Made by a program: the position numbers and the translations under genes. The notes beneath the pieces are model-generated. The model was not told where the DNA came from, searched no databases, and saw nothing but the letters and a program-made list of their open reading frames with translations. This document shows, piece after piece, positions 37,173 through 45,114 of a stretch of DNA of 64,000 nt (position 1 is its first letter; each line of letters begins with the position of its first letter). This DNA comes from Alphaproteobacteria bacterium (GTDB lineage Bacteria; Pseudomonadota; Alphaproteobacteria; JAUHZC01). The stretch is from contig JAUHZC010000004.1 of assembly GCA_030425805.1 (NCBI GenBank), positions 1 to 64,000 of the forward strand, given 5' to 3'.

Positions 37173-37178
37173 TATAAT
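37173..37178 (+). promoter_or_regulatory. Perfect -10 box ahead of the repeat-protein gene
   Basis: TATAAT at 37173-37178 matches the consensus exactly; no good -35 box is seen upstream. Transcription would start near 37185, leaving a leader of only about 15 bases before the ATG at 37201, and no clear Shine-Dalgarno is present in it. Confidence 0.4.
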
Positions 37179-37200
37179 TCTATATATATTTGGTAGTTCT

Positions 37201-40008
37201 ATGTTTTTGAAGAGAATTTTTGTTGTCATTTTGTCTGTACTGGTGCTTTCTCCCATGGTGTCGGCAGGGTCTATAGCACAGAGGACGGCAGACCTCCAAG
37301 CTGCTCAGAAGCGAGATGCTGCTACACAACACTCTGCAGCACCACAGGGTGTTGTTAAAAAAGGTAATACTGGGCAATTGGTGCAGCAATTTGGCGGGCA
37401 GGTCCAGCGTCAAAAAACTAGAACACCGGCCCTTCATCAAAAAGGTGGGACAGTTTCTCAGCGGATAAAGCAATTTGAGCAGGGAGTTTCAGCACCTGTG
37501 ACTTCGACTCGCCAAACAGCCCAGAGTTTGGGGATTAAGCCTGGAACGGTAGCTGATCGTCGTAAAGCCCTTGAGCAACGGATAGCTGCGCCTTCAACAC
37601 CTTCTGCACCGGCACGCCGGACAGCCCAGAGTTTGGGGATTCAGCCTGGAACAGTAGCTGCTCGTCGTAAAGCTCTTGAGCAACGGATAGCTGCGCCTTC
37701 AGCACCTGTGACTTCGACTCGCCAAACAGCCCAGAGTTTGGGGATTCAGCCTGGAACAGTAGCTGCTCGTCGTAAAGCTCTTGAGCAACGGATAGCTACC
37801 CCTTCAACACCTTCTGCACCGGCACGCCAGACAGCCCAGAGTTTGGGGATTAAGCCTGGAACGGTAGCTGATGGTCGTAAAGCCCTTGAGCAGCGGATGG
37901 CTACCCCTTCAGCACCTGTGACTTCGACTCGCCAAACAGCCCAGAGTTTGGGGATTAATCCTGGAACAGTAGCTGATGGTCGTAAAGCCCTTGAGCAGCG
38001 GATGGCTGCTCCTTCATCACCTGTGACTTCAACGCGCCAAACAGCCCAGAGCTTGGGGATTAGCAAAGGTATTGTTGAAAGGCGTAAAAGGGAATTAACT
38101 CAGAAGATGGGAGCCTCTTCAGCGCCTCAGAGGTCTGTGCCCCAGACTGCTAAAAGCCTGGGGATTAAAAAAGGAAATACGGCAAGGGTTCGTGGAAATT
38201 TTGGCGCTGCTGCATCTTTTGCAGAGGGTCGCAGTGTAGATCCTGCAAATACGGCAGAGGCCAAGGCGATCCGTGCTGCCCGTGCAAAAGCCCGTGCTGA
38301 AGAAGAGGCAAGAGACGACGACTACTCTGAGGGCATGGCAAACCTTTTTGGAACTGAAGAAGATGATGATGGGGAAGAAGAGGAAACAAAAGATCCTTCA
38401 ACAGCCATTGACCCAAGTCAAACGGCAGAGGCCAAGGCGATTCGTGCTGCCCGTGCAAAAGCCCGTGCTGAAGAAGAGGCGAGAGATGGTGACTATTCTG
38501 AGGACATGGCTGCCCTTTTTGGAACTGAAGATGATGATGGGGAAGATGACGGTGATAAGAAACAGGAGGATGTAGATGATTCTGGGGAGGCTTTTGACCC
38601 AAGTCAAACGGCAGAGGCCAAAGCGATCCGTGCTGCCCGTGCAAAGGCCCGTGCTGAAGAAGAAGCAAAAGATGACGATATGTCTGGGGGAATGGCAAAC
38701 CTTTTCGGAGATGATGATGATGACGACTTTGAGCCTGTCAAAGAAGAAGAGCCTTTCACAGGAACCGATCCTGATGCTGTGATTGCATGGATGGCTGCAG
38801 GAAAACCTTTGCCCTACAAAGTTATTAAAGAGATTGGTTTTACCATTGGAGAAAGTTCTCATGCAGACGAGTGGGATCACACATTGCCAAAAGTGATTAT
38901 TGAAATAGAACACGACAATTTTTTCCCTCTCTCCTTGATGATGGAATTTAGCGGACTACTCGCAAAGCCCATTCGGGCGGCACAGCAGTACTTCAGGGTC
39001 TGGTTTGCAGGACTCATGGGTAAAAAGCGCATAGAATCCTTTGAGGTAAATCCAAATGCGAATGGGCAAACTGACTTTACGGCTAAGCGGATAAAAATAC
39101 GTGTCGGGCGGGAGCAGAGAGAAGTCACCATTGTCAGCGTAACACTCTCTTACCGGGTTGCAACGCAATATGGGTTGGTCGACCAACTTGCAAAAGAGGG
39201 GTACAATACAAGCGGGAATTGGGACAAGCTTGTTATTTCTTTCGTTGTTGATGATGAGGGTGAGCTTGTTGAATATGCCCCGGGAGAAGATGGTCGGGTT
39301 GTTTCCCTTTTAACAGCAAAAAAAGATCCTCCAAATAATCTCGCACAGCTAAAGAAATACTCAAGAGATTCTAAGAAAAAAGTAAGAGGAGCAAAACGTG
39401 CAACATCCTCCCGGTCAGCAAGTCCAGCAAAAAGGATGAGAGGGGGAACGACAAAGCCCCGTAAACTTATCTTCAAAGGGGATAAAGAAAAAATCCAGAG
39501 AATTGTAGGGGCTGTTGAGAGCTTTGATGCAAATGCTCCTGAAAATCCTGTTCTGAAGCAGCTTGGTGTTGGTGTTGAGCGGGCTCGAATTATTACCCTT
39601 ACAGGTGAAGATTATAAGGGGGTTTCTCCTAAAATCTGGACAGCTAAAGAGATTGAGCGTTTACTGGCTTCACCAATCTCCAAAGCTTGGCGGGAAATCC
39701 TGAATGTTTTTGTCAGTGCTGGGATTGCGAAGAACAAAGTAGATGGTCTCCTGCGTAAAAGTGGTGTTGTGGTTATTGCCAATGGGGATGAAACAAAGGG
39801 GTTCTATACAGCCCTTGGAATTCCTGTAAATGTTCAAACGAAGAAGATACTTGGCGATATCCCTCAATTTGAGAGGACTCGTCGGGATAAGATGGCCTAT
39901 ATTATCTTTATTGAAAACCGAGGTGGAAATATGGAAGGCCCCCTTATTATTCAAACCAGTAAAAAACTTCCAGAAGGTGTTGAAGATCTTCGCCGATATG
40001 CGAACTAA
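37201..40008 (+). CDS. Exported repeat protein with acidic repeats and NLS-like cluster, function unknown
   Basis: 935 residues. Order: signal peptide (FVVILSVLVLSPMVSAG); two degenerate motifs (KKGNTGQLVQQFGG, KGGTVSQRIKQFEQ); seven 35-residue repeats starting at 106, 141, 176, 211, 246, 281 and 316 (TAQSLGIKPGTVADRRKALE); three units of TAEAKAIRAARAKARAEEEA plus acidic runs (from 351, 408, 470); then about 400 residues of apparently globular sequence interrupted by a basic Ser-rich linker. That linker (725-747) reads KKKVRGAKR ... PAKRMR, like a bipartite nuclear-localisation signal. No domain is recognised. With a signal peptide and such features it is a candidate host-directed protein, but a surface or periplasmic scaffold is equally possible. 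Confidence 0.75.
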   Translation: MFLKRIFVVILSVLVLSPMVSAGSIAQRTADLQAAQKRDAATQHSAAPQGVVKKGNTGQLVQQFGGQVQRQKTRTPALHQKGGTVSQRIKQFEQGVSAPVTSTRQTAQSLGIKPGTVADRRKALEQRIAAPSTPSAPARRTAQSLGIQPGTVAARRKALEQRIAAPSAPVTSTRQTAQSLGIQPGTVAARRKALEQRIATPSTPSAPARQTAQSLGIKPGTVADGRKALEQRMATPSAPVTSTRQTAQSLGINPGTVADGRKALEQRMAAPSSPVTSTRQTAQSLGISKGIVERRKRELTQKMGASSAPQRSVPQTAKSLGIKKGNTARVRGNFGAAASFAEGRSVDPANTAEAKAIRAARAKARAEEEARDDDYSEGMANLFGTEEDDDGEEEETKDPSTAIDPSQTAEAKAIRAARAKARAEEEARDGDYSEDMAALFGTEDDDGEDDGDKKQEDVDDSGEAFDPSQTAEAKAIRAARAKARAEEEAKDDDMSGGMANLFGDDDDDDFEPVKEEEPFTGTDPDAVIAWMAAGKPLPYKVIKEIGFTIGESSHADEWDHTLPKVIIEIEHDNFFPLSLMMEFSGLLAKPIRAAQQYFRVWFAGLMGKKRIESFEVNPNANGQTDFTAKRIKIRVGREQREVTIVSVTLSYRVATQYGLVDQLAKEGYNTSGNWDKLVISFVVDDEGELVEYAPGEDGRVVSLLTAKKDPPNNLAQLKKYSRDSKKKVRGAKRATSSRSASPAKRMRGGTTKPRKLIFKGDKEKIQRIVGAVESFDANAPENPVLKQLGVGVERARIITLTGEDYKGVSPKIWTAKEIERLLASPISKAWREILNVFVSAGIAKNKVDGLLRKSGVVVIANGDETKGFYTALGIPVNVQTKKILGDIPQFERTRRDKMAYIIFIENRGGNMEGPLIIQTSKKLPEGVEDLRRYAN
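37516..38190 (+). repeat. Seven tandem 105-bp coding repeats
   Basis: ACAGCCCAGAGTTTGGGGAT recurs exactly every 105 bases at 37516, 37621, 37726, 37831, 37936 and 38041, with a diverged seventh copy at 38146. Linkers alternate between an APVTSTRQ type and a TPSAPAR type over the first five units, giving a 210-bp higher-order period. Near identity of the inner copies points to recent expansion. It is entirely inside one reading frame. Confidence 0.95.
38251..38736 (+). repeat. Three imperfect coding repeats, Ala/Arg-rich plus acidic
   Basis: Units starting near 38251, 38422 and 38608 each encode TAEAKAIRAARAKARAEEEA followed by a GMANLFG-like motif and a run of Asp/Glu. Spacing is 171 and 186 bases, so they vary in the length of the acidic run. 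Confidence 0.9.
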
Positions 40009-40068
40009 GCTAAGTCTATTCAAAGGGTGAAAAATTCGGTATGACGTTCTTACCTTGTGGAGAATGTC

Positions 40069-40737
40069 ATGCCCGCTCAAAAGCTTTACAAACGCCGCCT
40101 TACAAAAGATGAAATTACTTTGTTGTATGAACAACTTCGTAAGGCTTGGCCTTCCCCAAAATCAGAACTGAATTATGTGAATCCCTATACACTCCTAGTG
40201 GCTGTTACGCTTTCAGCTCAGGCAACAGATAAGGGGGTAAATCGGGCAACAGAGGCTTTGTTTAAAGTCGTTACAACGCCAGAGCAAATGATCAGTTTAG
40301 GAGACGAGGGATTAAAAGAGCATATCAAAACCATTGGGCTTTATAATAATAAGGCTAAAAATGTGATCGCCATGTCTAAAATGCTTGTTGAAGAGTATGA
40401 TAGTCAGGTGCCAGAAGATCGAGAGGCCTTGGTAACTCTTCCGGGTGTCGGGCGGAAAACAGCAAACGTTGTGTTGAATGTAGCCTTTGGTCATGAGACT
40501 TTTGCTGTTGATACCCATATTTTCAGGGTTGGAAATCGTACGGGGCTAGCACCAGGAAAAACCCCTGAGAAAGTGGAAGCTGAGCTTGATCGTTTAACAC
40601 CAGTACCCTATCGCGTTCATGCCCATCATTGGCTGATTCTACATGGCCGCTATGTCTGTAAAGCGCGCAAACCAGACTGCCAAAAGTGTCCCATATATGA
40701 TCTATGCCAATTCCGAGGAAAGGAAATCCTTGAATAA
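40069..40737 (+). CDS. nth: Endonuclease III
   Basis: Bifunctional DNA glycosylase/AP lyase removing oxidised pyrimidines. The helix-hairpin-helix with catalytic Lys130 (LPGVGRKTANVVL), catalytic Asp148 (AVDTHIFRV) and the [4Fe-4S] cysteines C197, C204, C207 and C213 are all present. ATG at 40069 has GGAG six bases upstream; a GTG four codons earlier is less likely. 222 residues, full length. It is followed by tRNA-Glu. Confidence 0.97.
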   Translation: MPAQKLYKRRLTKDEITLLYEQLRKAWPSPKSELNYVNPYTLLVAVTLSAQATDKGVNRATEALFKVVTTPEQMISLGDEGLKEHIKTIGLYNNKAKNVIAMSKMLVEEYDSQVPEDREALVTLPGVGRKTANVVLNVAFGHETFAVDTHIFRVGNRTGLAPGKTPEKVEAELDRLTPVPYRVHAHHWLILHGRYVCKARKPDCQKCPIYDLCQFRGKEILE

Positions 40738-40775
40738 CTCCTCAAAATATCCTATATGAGGGATATATTTTCTGG

Positions 40776-40851
40776 GTCCCCATCGTCTAGAGGCCTAGGA
40801 CACCGCCTTCTCACGGCGGAAACAGGGGTTCGACTCCCCTTGGGGATACCA
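40776..40851 (+). tRNA. tRNA-Glu (anticodon CTC)
   Basis: Acceptor GTCCCCA / TGGGGAT, anticodon stem CCGCC / GGCGG with loop TTCTCAC, giving anticodon CTC (reads GAG), and T-arm GGTTCGACT. Discriminator A is followed by an encoded CCA (40849-40851). It should supplement a tRNA-Glu(TTC) located elsewhere. Confidence 0.95.
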
Positions 40852-40934
40852 AAAATAGACTATATTCTACAGGAAATGCTTCCCTGCTTGACTATCGTGG
40901 TAAAATTACAATACGAAAACAAGGGAGGAATACC

Positions 40935-41099
40935 ATGTCGGCTTATGCAAGAAAAAAGTCTTTGGAAAGAAAATACAAAGAAATACAACATAAAATCAAA
41001 GAAGAAAACACTCGTCCACACCCCGACGACTCTGTTTTGCAAAGTCTAAAGCATGTAAGATTCTCAATAGAAAATGAAATCTCGCGGCTGGGGTTGTGA
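40935..41099 (+). CDS. DUF465 (YdcH-like) small protein
   Basis: A 54-residue protein beginning at an ATG with GGGAGGA six bases upstream. The sequence ERKYKEIQHKIKEENTRPHP, then SVLQSLKHVRFSIENEISRL, carries the DUF465 pattern: a helix, a conserved RP-x-PD turn and a second helix with LK and DEI/NEI-RL. DUF465 proteins form short helical hairpins, are common in alphaproteobacteria in one or more copies, and have no established function. It lies 83 bases after tRNA-Glu. Confidence 0.9.
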   Translation: MSAYARKKSLERKYKEIQHKIKEENTRPHPDDSVLQSLKHVRFSIENEISRLGL

Positions 41100-41293
41100 G
41101 TTCTATTTTTGAGGGATGAAGTCTTAAGTCTTTTTGTTATAAAGGCTTAGATTCTTATAAGGGTGTTTTTAAGAAAGTTTCTCTATTTGTATGAAAAACA
41201 CAAAATTGACAATTTATTTTCCTTTTTGTCAAATAAAGCAGCAAAAAAAATGCAAAAAAATGCATTTTTCTGTGTTTTTGGTCTGAAGGGGAA

Positions 41294-41322
41294 TTGACGC
41301 AATCCCTTGAGTTCACTAGACT
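41294..41322 (+). promoter_or_regulatory. Putative promoter of the HU gene
   Basis: TTGACG (41294-41299), a 17-base spacer and TAGACT (41317-41322) would start transcription about 50 bases before the HU ATG. A second TTGACA at 41206-41211 lies further up with a poorer -10. The rest of 41100-41378 is AT-rich with no gene. Confidence 0.5.
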
Positions 41323-41378
41323 AATTTTAAGTTAGTGCTCAAGGGCATTAATCAACCATTATTTACAGAGGGTAGAAA

Positions 41379-41654
41379 ATGAACAAAAATGATATCGTAA
41401 ATGAAATTGCAAACCGTGCACAACTCAGCAAAGCAGATGCTGCAAGAGCATTGGATGCGACAGTTGAAACTATTACACAAGCTTTGAAGAAGGGTGATGA
41501 TATCCGTCTCGTTGGCTTCGGAACTTTCCACATTGCACAACGTAAGGCAACACAAGGCCGTAACCCACGTACAGGCGAAGTGATTCAAATCGCTGCTGCT
41601 CGCCTTCCTAAGTTCAAGGCTGGAAAAGGCTTGAAAGACGCAGTTGCGCGCTAA
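41379..41654 (+). CDS. hup: DNA-binding protein HU
   Basis: Nucleoid-associated protein that bends DNA as a dimer. 91 residues: N-terminal helices MNKNDIVNEIANRAQLSKAD, the hydrophobic core GDDIRLVGFGTFHIAQRKA, the DNA-intercalating arm with GRNPRTGE, and a C-terminal helix KFKAGKGLKDAV. IHF-specific features are not evident. AGAGGG lies before the ATG, and a strong terminator follows. Confidence 0.96.
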   Translation: MNKNDIVNEIANRAQLSKADAARALDATVETITQALKKGDDIRLVGFGTFHIAQRKATQGRNPRTGEVIQIAAARLPKFKAGKGLKDAVAR

Positions 41655-41681
41655 GCTTTAAAAAGAGTACTAATGCTTAAG

Positions 41682-41714
41682 ACCAGGGCCATTTGTTTGG
41701 CCCTGGTTTTTTTA
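41682..41714 (+). terminator. Rho-independent terminator of hup
   Basis: CCAGGGCC and GGCCCTGG pair with an eight-base loop, followed by seven Ts. It reaches the stop codon of the convergent polyprenyl synthase gene. Confidence 0.92.
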
Positions 41715-42740
41715 ATGCAATCTTGAAACAAGGTAGAGCGTGATTTCTTCTAGGATGTGACGAACTGGGTGAGGCGGAAGCTGCAAAAGGGCTCCATGAG
41801 CCTGGTTCGCATATACCTGGGCAAGAGCTTTGCATTTTTCTAAACTTTTTGATGTCAGCATATAGTGCTGAGCTTTAGCAAAATCTTCAGAGGATGCTTC
41901 CCCCCTGCCTATTGTCCGCTCCCAAAAAGCCTTTTCTTCCCCATCTTCAGTATCATAAGCAAAGATAACAGGGTGTGTGACTTTTCCTTCGAAAAAGTCG
42001 TTCCCTTGGGTTTTTCCCGTTTGGCTATGAGGATCATAGTCGAGAATATCATCAACAAGCTGGAATCCTGTTCCAAAATAGTGGCCAAAGCGGCGAGCAG
42101 CGTCCTCTTGTTCAGGAGATGCATGACTCACCAAAGCTCCCACTTGCGTAGCAGCTCCAAAAAGGCTCGCTGTTTTGGATTCTATGACCTGGAGAGATTC
42201 CTCTTGACTCAGGCTTAGGTTGTTAAGAGCAAAAAGCTGTTGAACTTCTCCTTCAGCAATTGTAGAGGAGGCATTTGAGAGAACCTTGAGAACAGGCAGG
42301 CTTCCATCATCAACCATCAACTCAAAAGCTCGAGAGAAGAGAAAATCCCCGGTGAGAACAGCTGCAGAGTTCCCCCAGACTTTGTTCGCAGTGTTTTGCC
42401 CGCGGCGCTCATCGCCATGGTCCACTACATCATCGTGGAGAAGTGTAGCTGTGTGAATAAGCTCAACACAGGCTCCAAGATCAATGGCACGCGTCATATC
42501 CCCAGAGAGAATGCGTGCAGTGGCAAGGGTGAGGAGGGGGCGAATACGTTTCCCTCCAGCTAAAATCAAATATTTTGAAATGTCTTGAATTTCATTAACC
42601 CGAGAGGAAAGCTTTTCTACAACAACTTGGTTAAGTTGCCCAAGTTCTTGCCTCATAATGTCTAATAAATCTTGTGTCGGGGAGACAGAAGGTGATGTAG
42701 TTTGCTTCAGGTTATGGGCAAAAGTTGCAGAAGATGACAT
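41712..42740 (-). CDS. ispB: Polyprenyl diphosphate synthase (octaprenyl/decaprenyl type)
   Basis: Trans-prenyltransferase that builds the side chain of ubiquinone from IPP and FPP. The first Asp-rich motif is LLHDDVVDHGDERRG and the second is FQLVDDILDYD; AGGKRIRPLL near the N-terminus binds the allylic substrate. 342 residues, in the long-chain group. It is divergent from the TrmN6-like gene. Chain length cannot be told from this reading. Confidence 0.92.
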   Translation of the reverse strand: MSSSATFAHNLKQTTSPSVSPTQDLLDIMRQELGQLNQVVVEKLSSRVNEIQDISKYLILAGGKRIRPLLTLATARILSGDMTRAIDLGACVELIHTATLLHDDVVDHGDERRGQNTANKVWGNSAAVLTGDFLFSRAFELMVDDGSLPVLKVLSNASSTIAEGEVQQLFALNNLSLSQEESLQVIESKTASLFGAATQVGALVSHASPEQEDAARRFGHYFGTGFQLVDDILDYDPHSQTGKTQGNDFFEGKVTHPVIFAYDTEDGEEKAFWERTIGRGEASSEDFAKAQHYMLTSKSLEKCKALAQVYANQAHGALLQLPPHPVRHILEEITLYLVSRLH

Positions 42741-42811
42741 GATACCTGTATAACTATTCTATAAGCTTCTCTCTTTTATAAGGGATAATGGCGCAGATAT
42801 AAAAGGATTTT

Positions 42812-43573
42812 ATGGTCGAGAGACAGAACTCTTCGTTTAAGAAGGAGATTCCCTACAAAAAAGTGACCCTTTGTGGAGGCAAGGTTCCCTTATTGCAACC
42901 TTTAAAAGGATATGTTCCAGGCCTTGATGCTGTTATGCTTGCGGCCTTTTTCCCAAAGTTAGCACAAGGAACAGCCCTTGACTTAGGTTGTGGCTCAGGG
43001 GCTGTCATGTTGTGCCGTAAGTGGTTTCAGGGAAATACAGGTTCTCTTTTGGGCATGGAATACCAGATGGAAATGGCAGCCCTAGCCCAGGAAAATATCA
43101 AACTAAACCAAACACAGCAGGCGTATATTTTTTGCGCAGATGTTGGCCAGCTTCCGCTTCAAGGGCATAGTGTTGATCATGTGATGACCAATCCCCCTTA
43201 TTTTAAAGCTGGATCAGGGTCAGCTTCTCCTGATTTACAAAAAAGGGTCTCTTTTCATGGAGAGAAGGTGGGTCTCCCTGAATGGTTGCAGATCTCATGC
43301 CATATCTTAAAGCCTCAGGGAACCCTGACATGTATTCTGAAGGGGGATCAACTCCAAGAAGCTTTGGCAAATCTTCCGCATATGGGGGGAATCCAGATTT
43401 TCCCCCTTTACCCCCGGGCAGGAGAGCCTGCAAAGCGGGTTCTTTTATCAGCAAAGAAAGGTGTGCGTTCACCGCTCATTCATTTAAGTGGCCTTGTGTT
43501 GCATGCCCGAGATGGAGAGTATACACCCCAAGCTAAGAAAATCTTGCTTGGGCAGGAAAACCTTTCTCATTAG
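42812..43573 (+). CDS. TrmN6-like tRNA1(Val) adenine-N6 methyltransferase
   Basis: SAM-dependent N6-adenine methyltransferase of the YfiC/TrmN6 group. SAM-binding motif I is LDLGCGSGAVML and the catalytic NPPY motif appears as TNPPYFKAGS. The N-terminal LCGGKVPLLQPLKGYVPGLD matches this family (recognition of substrate and the G-Y-x-x-G-x-D-A block). 253 residues. It is convergent with the exported coiled-coil gene (stops overlap by four bases). Exact tRNA target is by family analogy. Confidence 0.85.
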   Translation: MVERQNSSFKKEIPYKKVTLCGGKVPLLQPLKGYVPGLDAVMLAAFFPKLAQGTALDLGCGSGAVMLCRKWFQGNTGSLLGMEYQMEMAALAQENIKLNQTQQAYIFCADVGQLPLQGHSVDHVMTNPPYFKAGSGSASPDLQKRVSFHGEKVGLPEWLQISCHILKPQGTLTCILKGDQLQEALANLPHMGGIQIFPLYPRAGEPAKRVLLSAKKGVRSPLIHLSGLVLHARDGEYTPQAKKILLGQENLSH

Positions 43574-44118
43574 CAGTGGAAACGGCCCCATTCCTCCTCT
43601 TTGAAACGACGAAGCTCATTTTGGGATGCACGAAGTTTGCTTTGTAGGGAGTGGAATTTTTCTGATTTTATAGCGTATTCATCCCAGCCTGCGCTACCAA
43701 TAGCCTCAATTCTTCCTCCAAAGGCCTCTTCCAGAGGAATAAGGTCCCTTATGATAGGTAGGAGGCAATCTATAGTATCCAAAATATTACGTTGGATTTT
43801 TAGCTCCCCCCTATAAAGATATCTTTTTGCATTTTCTAAAAAGGCTTCAAGACCTGAGAGCTTCCAGCCTTCGCCTTTTGCGGACTGAACTAAGCGGTTG
43901 AGAGAAATTTCATGCCGCCTCTCAAGTGAGTCTATTTGGCTCTGCGTATGTGTGGCGAGAGTTTCTGTTTCTCTTTGAAATCCCACATAGCTTAGAGGTG
44001 GAGATGCTTCTGTAACCAGTCCCCCAGCGGCAGAAGCAGCAGTGGCTGCAAATAGAAAAGTGTTTTTAAAGATAAAAACAAGTAAAAATGATATAAAAAA
44101 TAATTTTGTTTTCTGCAT
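43570..44118 (-). CDS. Exported helical protein, function unknown
   Basis: 182 residues. Signal peptide (KLFFISFLLVFIFKNTFLFA) followed by an Ala/Gly-rich stretch (ATAASAAGG) and then a mostly helical, charged protein likely to form coiled coils (ETLATHTQSQIDSLERRHEI, LRASQNELRRFKEEE). No domain is recognised; the last residue is a cysteine. Its ATG overlaps the stop of the MinD-like gene by one base, so the two are probably cotranscribed. Confidence 0.65.
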   Translation of the reverse strand: MQKTKLFFISFLLVFIFKNTFLFAATAASAAGGLVTEASPPLSYVGFQRETETLATHTQSQIDSLERRHEISLNRLVQSAKGEGWKLSGLEAFLENAKRYLYRGELKIQRNILDTIDCLLPIIRDLIPLEEAFGGRIEAIGSAGWDEYAIKSEKFHSLQSKLRASQNELRRFKEEEWGRFHC

Positions 44119-44987
44119 TACGCAGAAATAGAGTTCTTTCGTTGTGATTTCAAGGAGAAAAACTTACGACTGATTCGTTGAATATCACGCCAAGCCTTTG
44201 ACTGGGGTGCGTATTGTTCAAGAATTTTTTTACAATCAAGAGCTTGATAAATTTCAGGCTCATCAAGAACAGACCCAAGAAAAGTAGGCGAAATGTTGAG
44301 GAAGGTTTCGCAAGCCTGAGAAAGGGTGTGAAAGGCCTTTTCAGCCTCTGGCTTAGAGTTTGCTTGATTCACAATAATGCTCAACTCAATCCAGGGGAAA
44401 TTCTTGTGAACAACTTTGAGAAGAGCATAGGTGTCAGCAAGGCTTGTCGGGTCAGGCGTTGTAATTAAGATAAGACGGCTTGCAAGTGGGATATACTGGG
44501 TGATTGTTTGACCCGTCCCGGCACTCAAATCAAGAAAAACATTTTGATAGTGATAGGCCATGGAGGTTATTGTGGCCTTGAGCAAAGCACGCCGAGCTGG
44601 GCTGAGGCGTGCAAAGTCTGCTGATCCTGAAGCCCCGGGCAAAATATCAAAAGATCCAGGAGATTCTTTTTTATAAAGGCATTCCTCTAGGGTTGTCTTT
44701 CCTTTTAGTAAGTTTGTGAGATCCACATCTGGTGTGAGTCCAAGGTGTGTATTTACATTTGTATGCCCAAAGTCACCGTCTACAAAGAGAGTTTTTTTGC
44801 CCATTAATCCGATGGCATGGGCCAAGTGGACAGAACACCACGTTTTCCCAACGCCTTCTTTGCCAGAAGTAATAATTGTTAGATTAGGAATGCTCTTTTC
44901 TTTTTTGTATCGCTGTGACAACTTAAGCGTTGAAGGGAGTGTAGGATTGATCAAACGCAGCGACGCAGCGGAAAGAGAGCGTGTCAT
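44118..44987 (-). CDS. MinD/FlhG-type ParA-family ATPase
   Basis: Deviant Walker A ATPase of the ParA/MinD superfamily: TSGKEGVGKTW (residues 41-50, with the signature Lys at position 43), FVDGDFGHTNVNTHLGL for the Walker A' region, and FLDLSAGTG for Walker B. The DFGHTNVNTHLG and DLTNLLKG motifs are closest to FlhG/YlxH and chromosome-positioning MinD-like proteins. 289 residues. No flagellar or min genes are nearby, and a secreted helical protein is its only operon partner, so its cargo is unknown. Confidence 0.85.
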   Translation of the reverse strand: MTRSLSAASLRLINPTLPSTLKLSQRYKKEKSIPNLTIITSGKEGVGKTWCSVHLAHAIGLMGKKTLFVDGDFGHTNVNTHLGLTPDVDLTNLLKGKTTLEECLYKKESPGSFDILPGASGSADFARLSPARRALLKATITSMAYHYQNVFLDLSAGTGQTITQYIPLASRLILITTPDPTSLADTYALLKVVHKNFPWIELSIIVNQANSKPEAEKAFHTLSQACETFLNISPTFLGSVLDEPEIYQALDCKKILEQYAPQSKAWRDIQRISRKFFSLKSQRKNSISA

Positions 44988-45114
44988 TATGGGCCTTTCT
45001 TTTCAGGAAACAATTCAAACAGATGGATCGTTTCATTCATTGATAGGAGATTTGCGTTAACAATAAGTTAAAGAAATTTGAGTTGATCTTTAAAAAAGAA
45101 GATAAGATACAGAT

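Noticed and set aside
37516-38190. Regular 105-base repeats that could suggest a CRISPR array
   Set aside because: There are no unique spacers, the period is too long, and all units continue one reading frame of a large protein.
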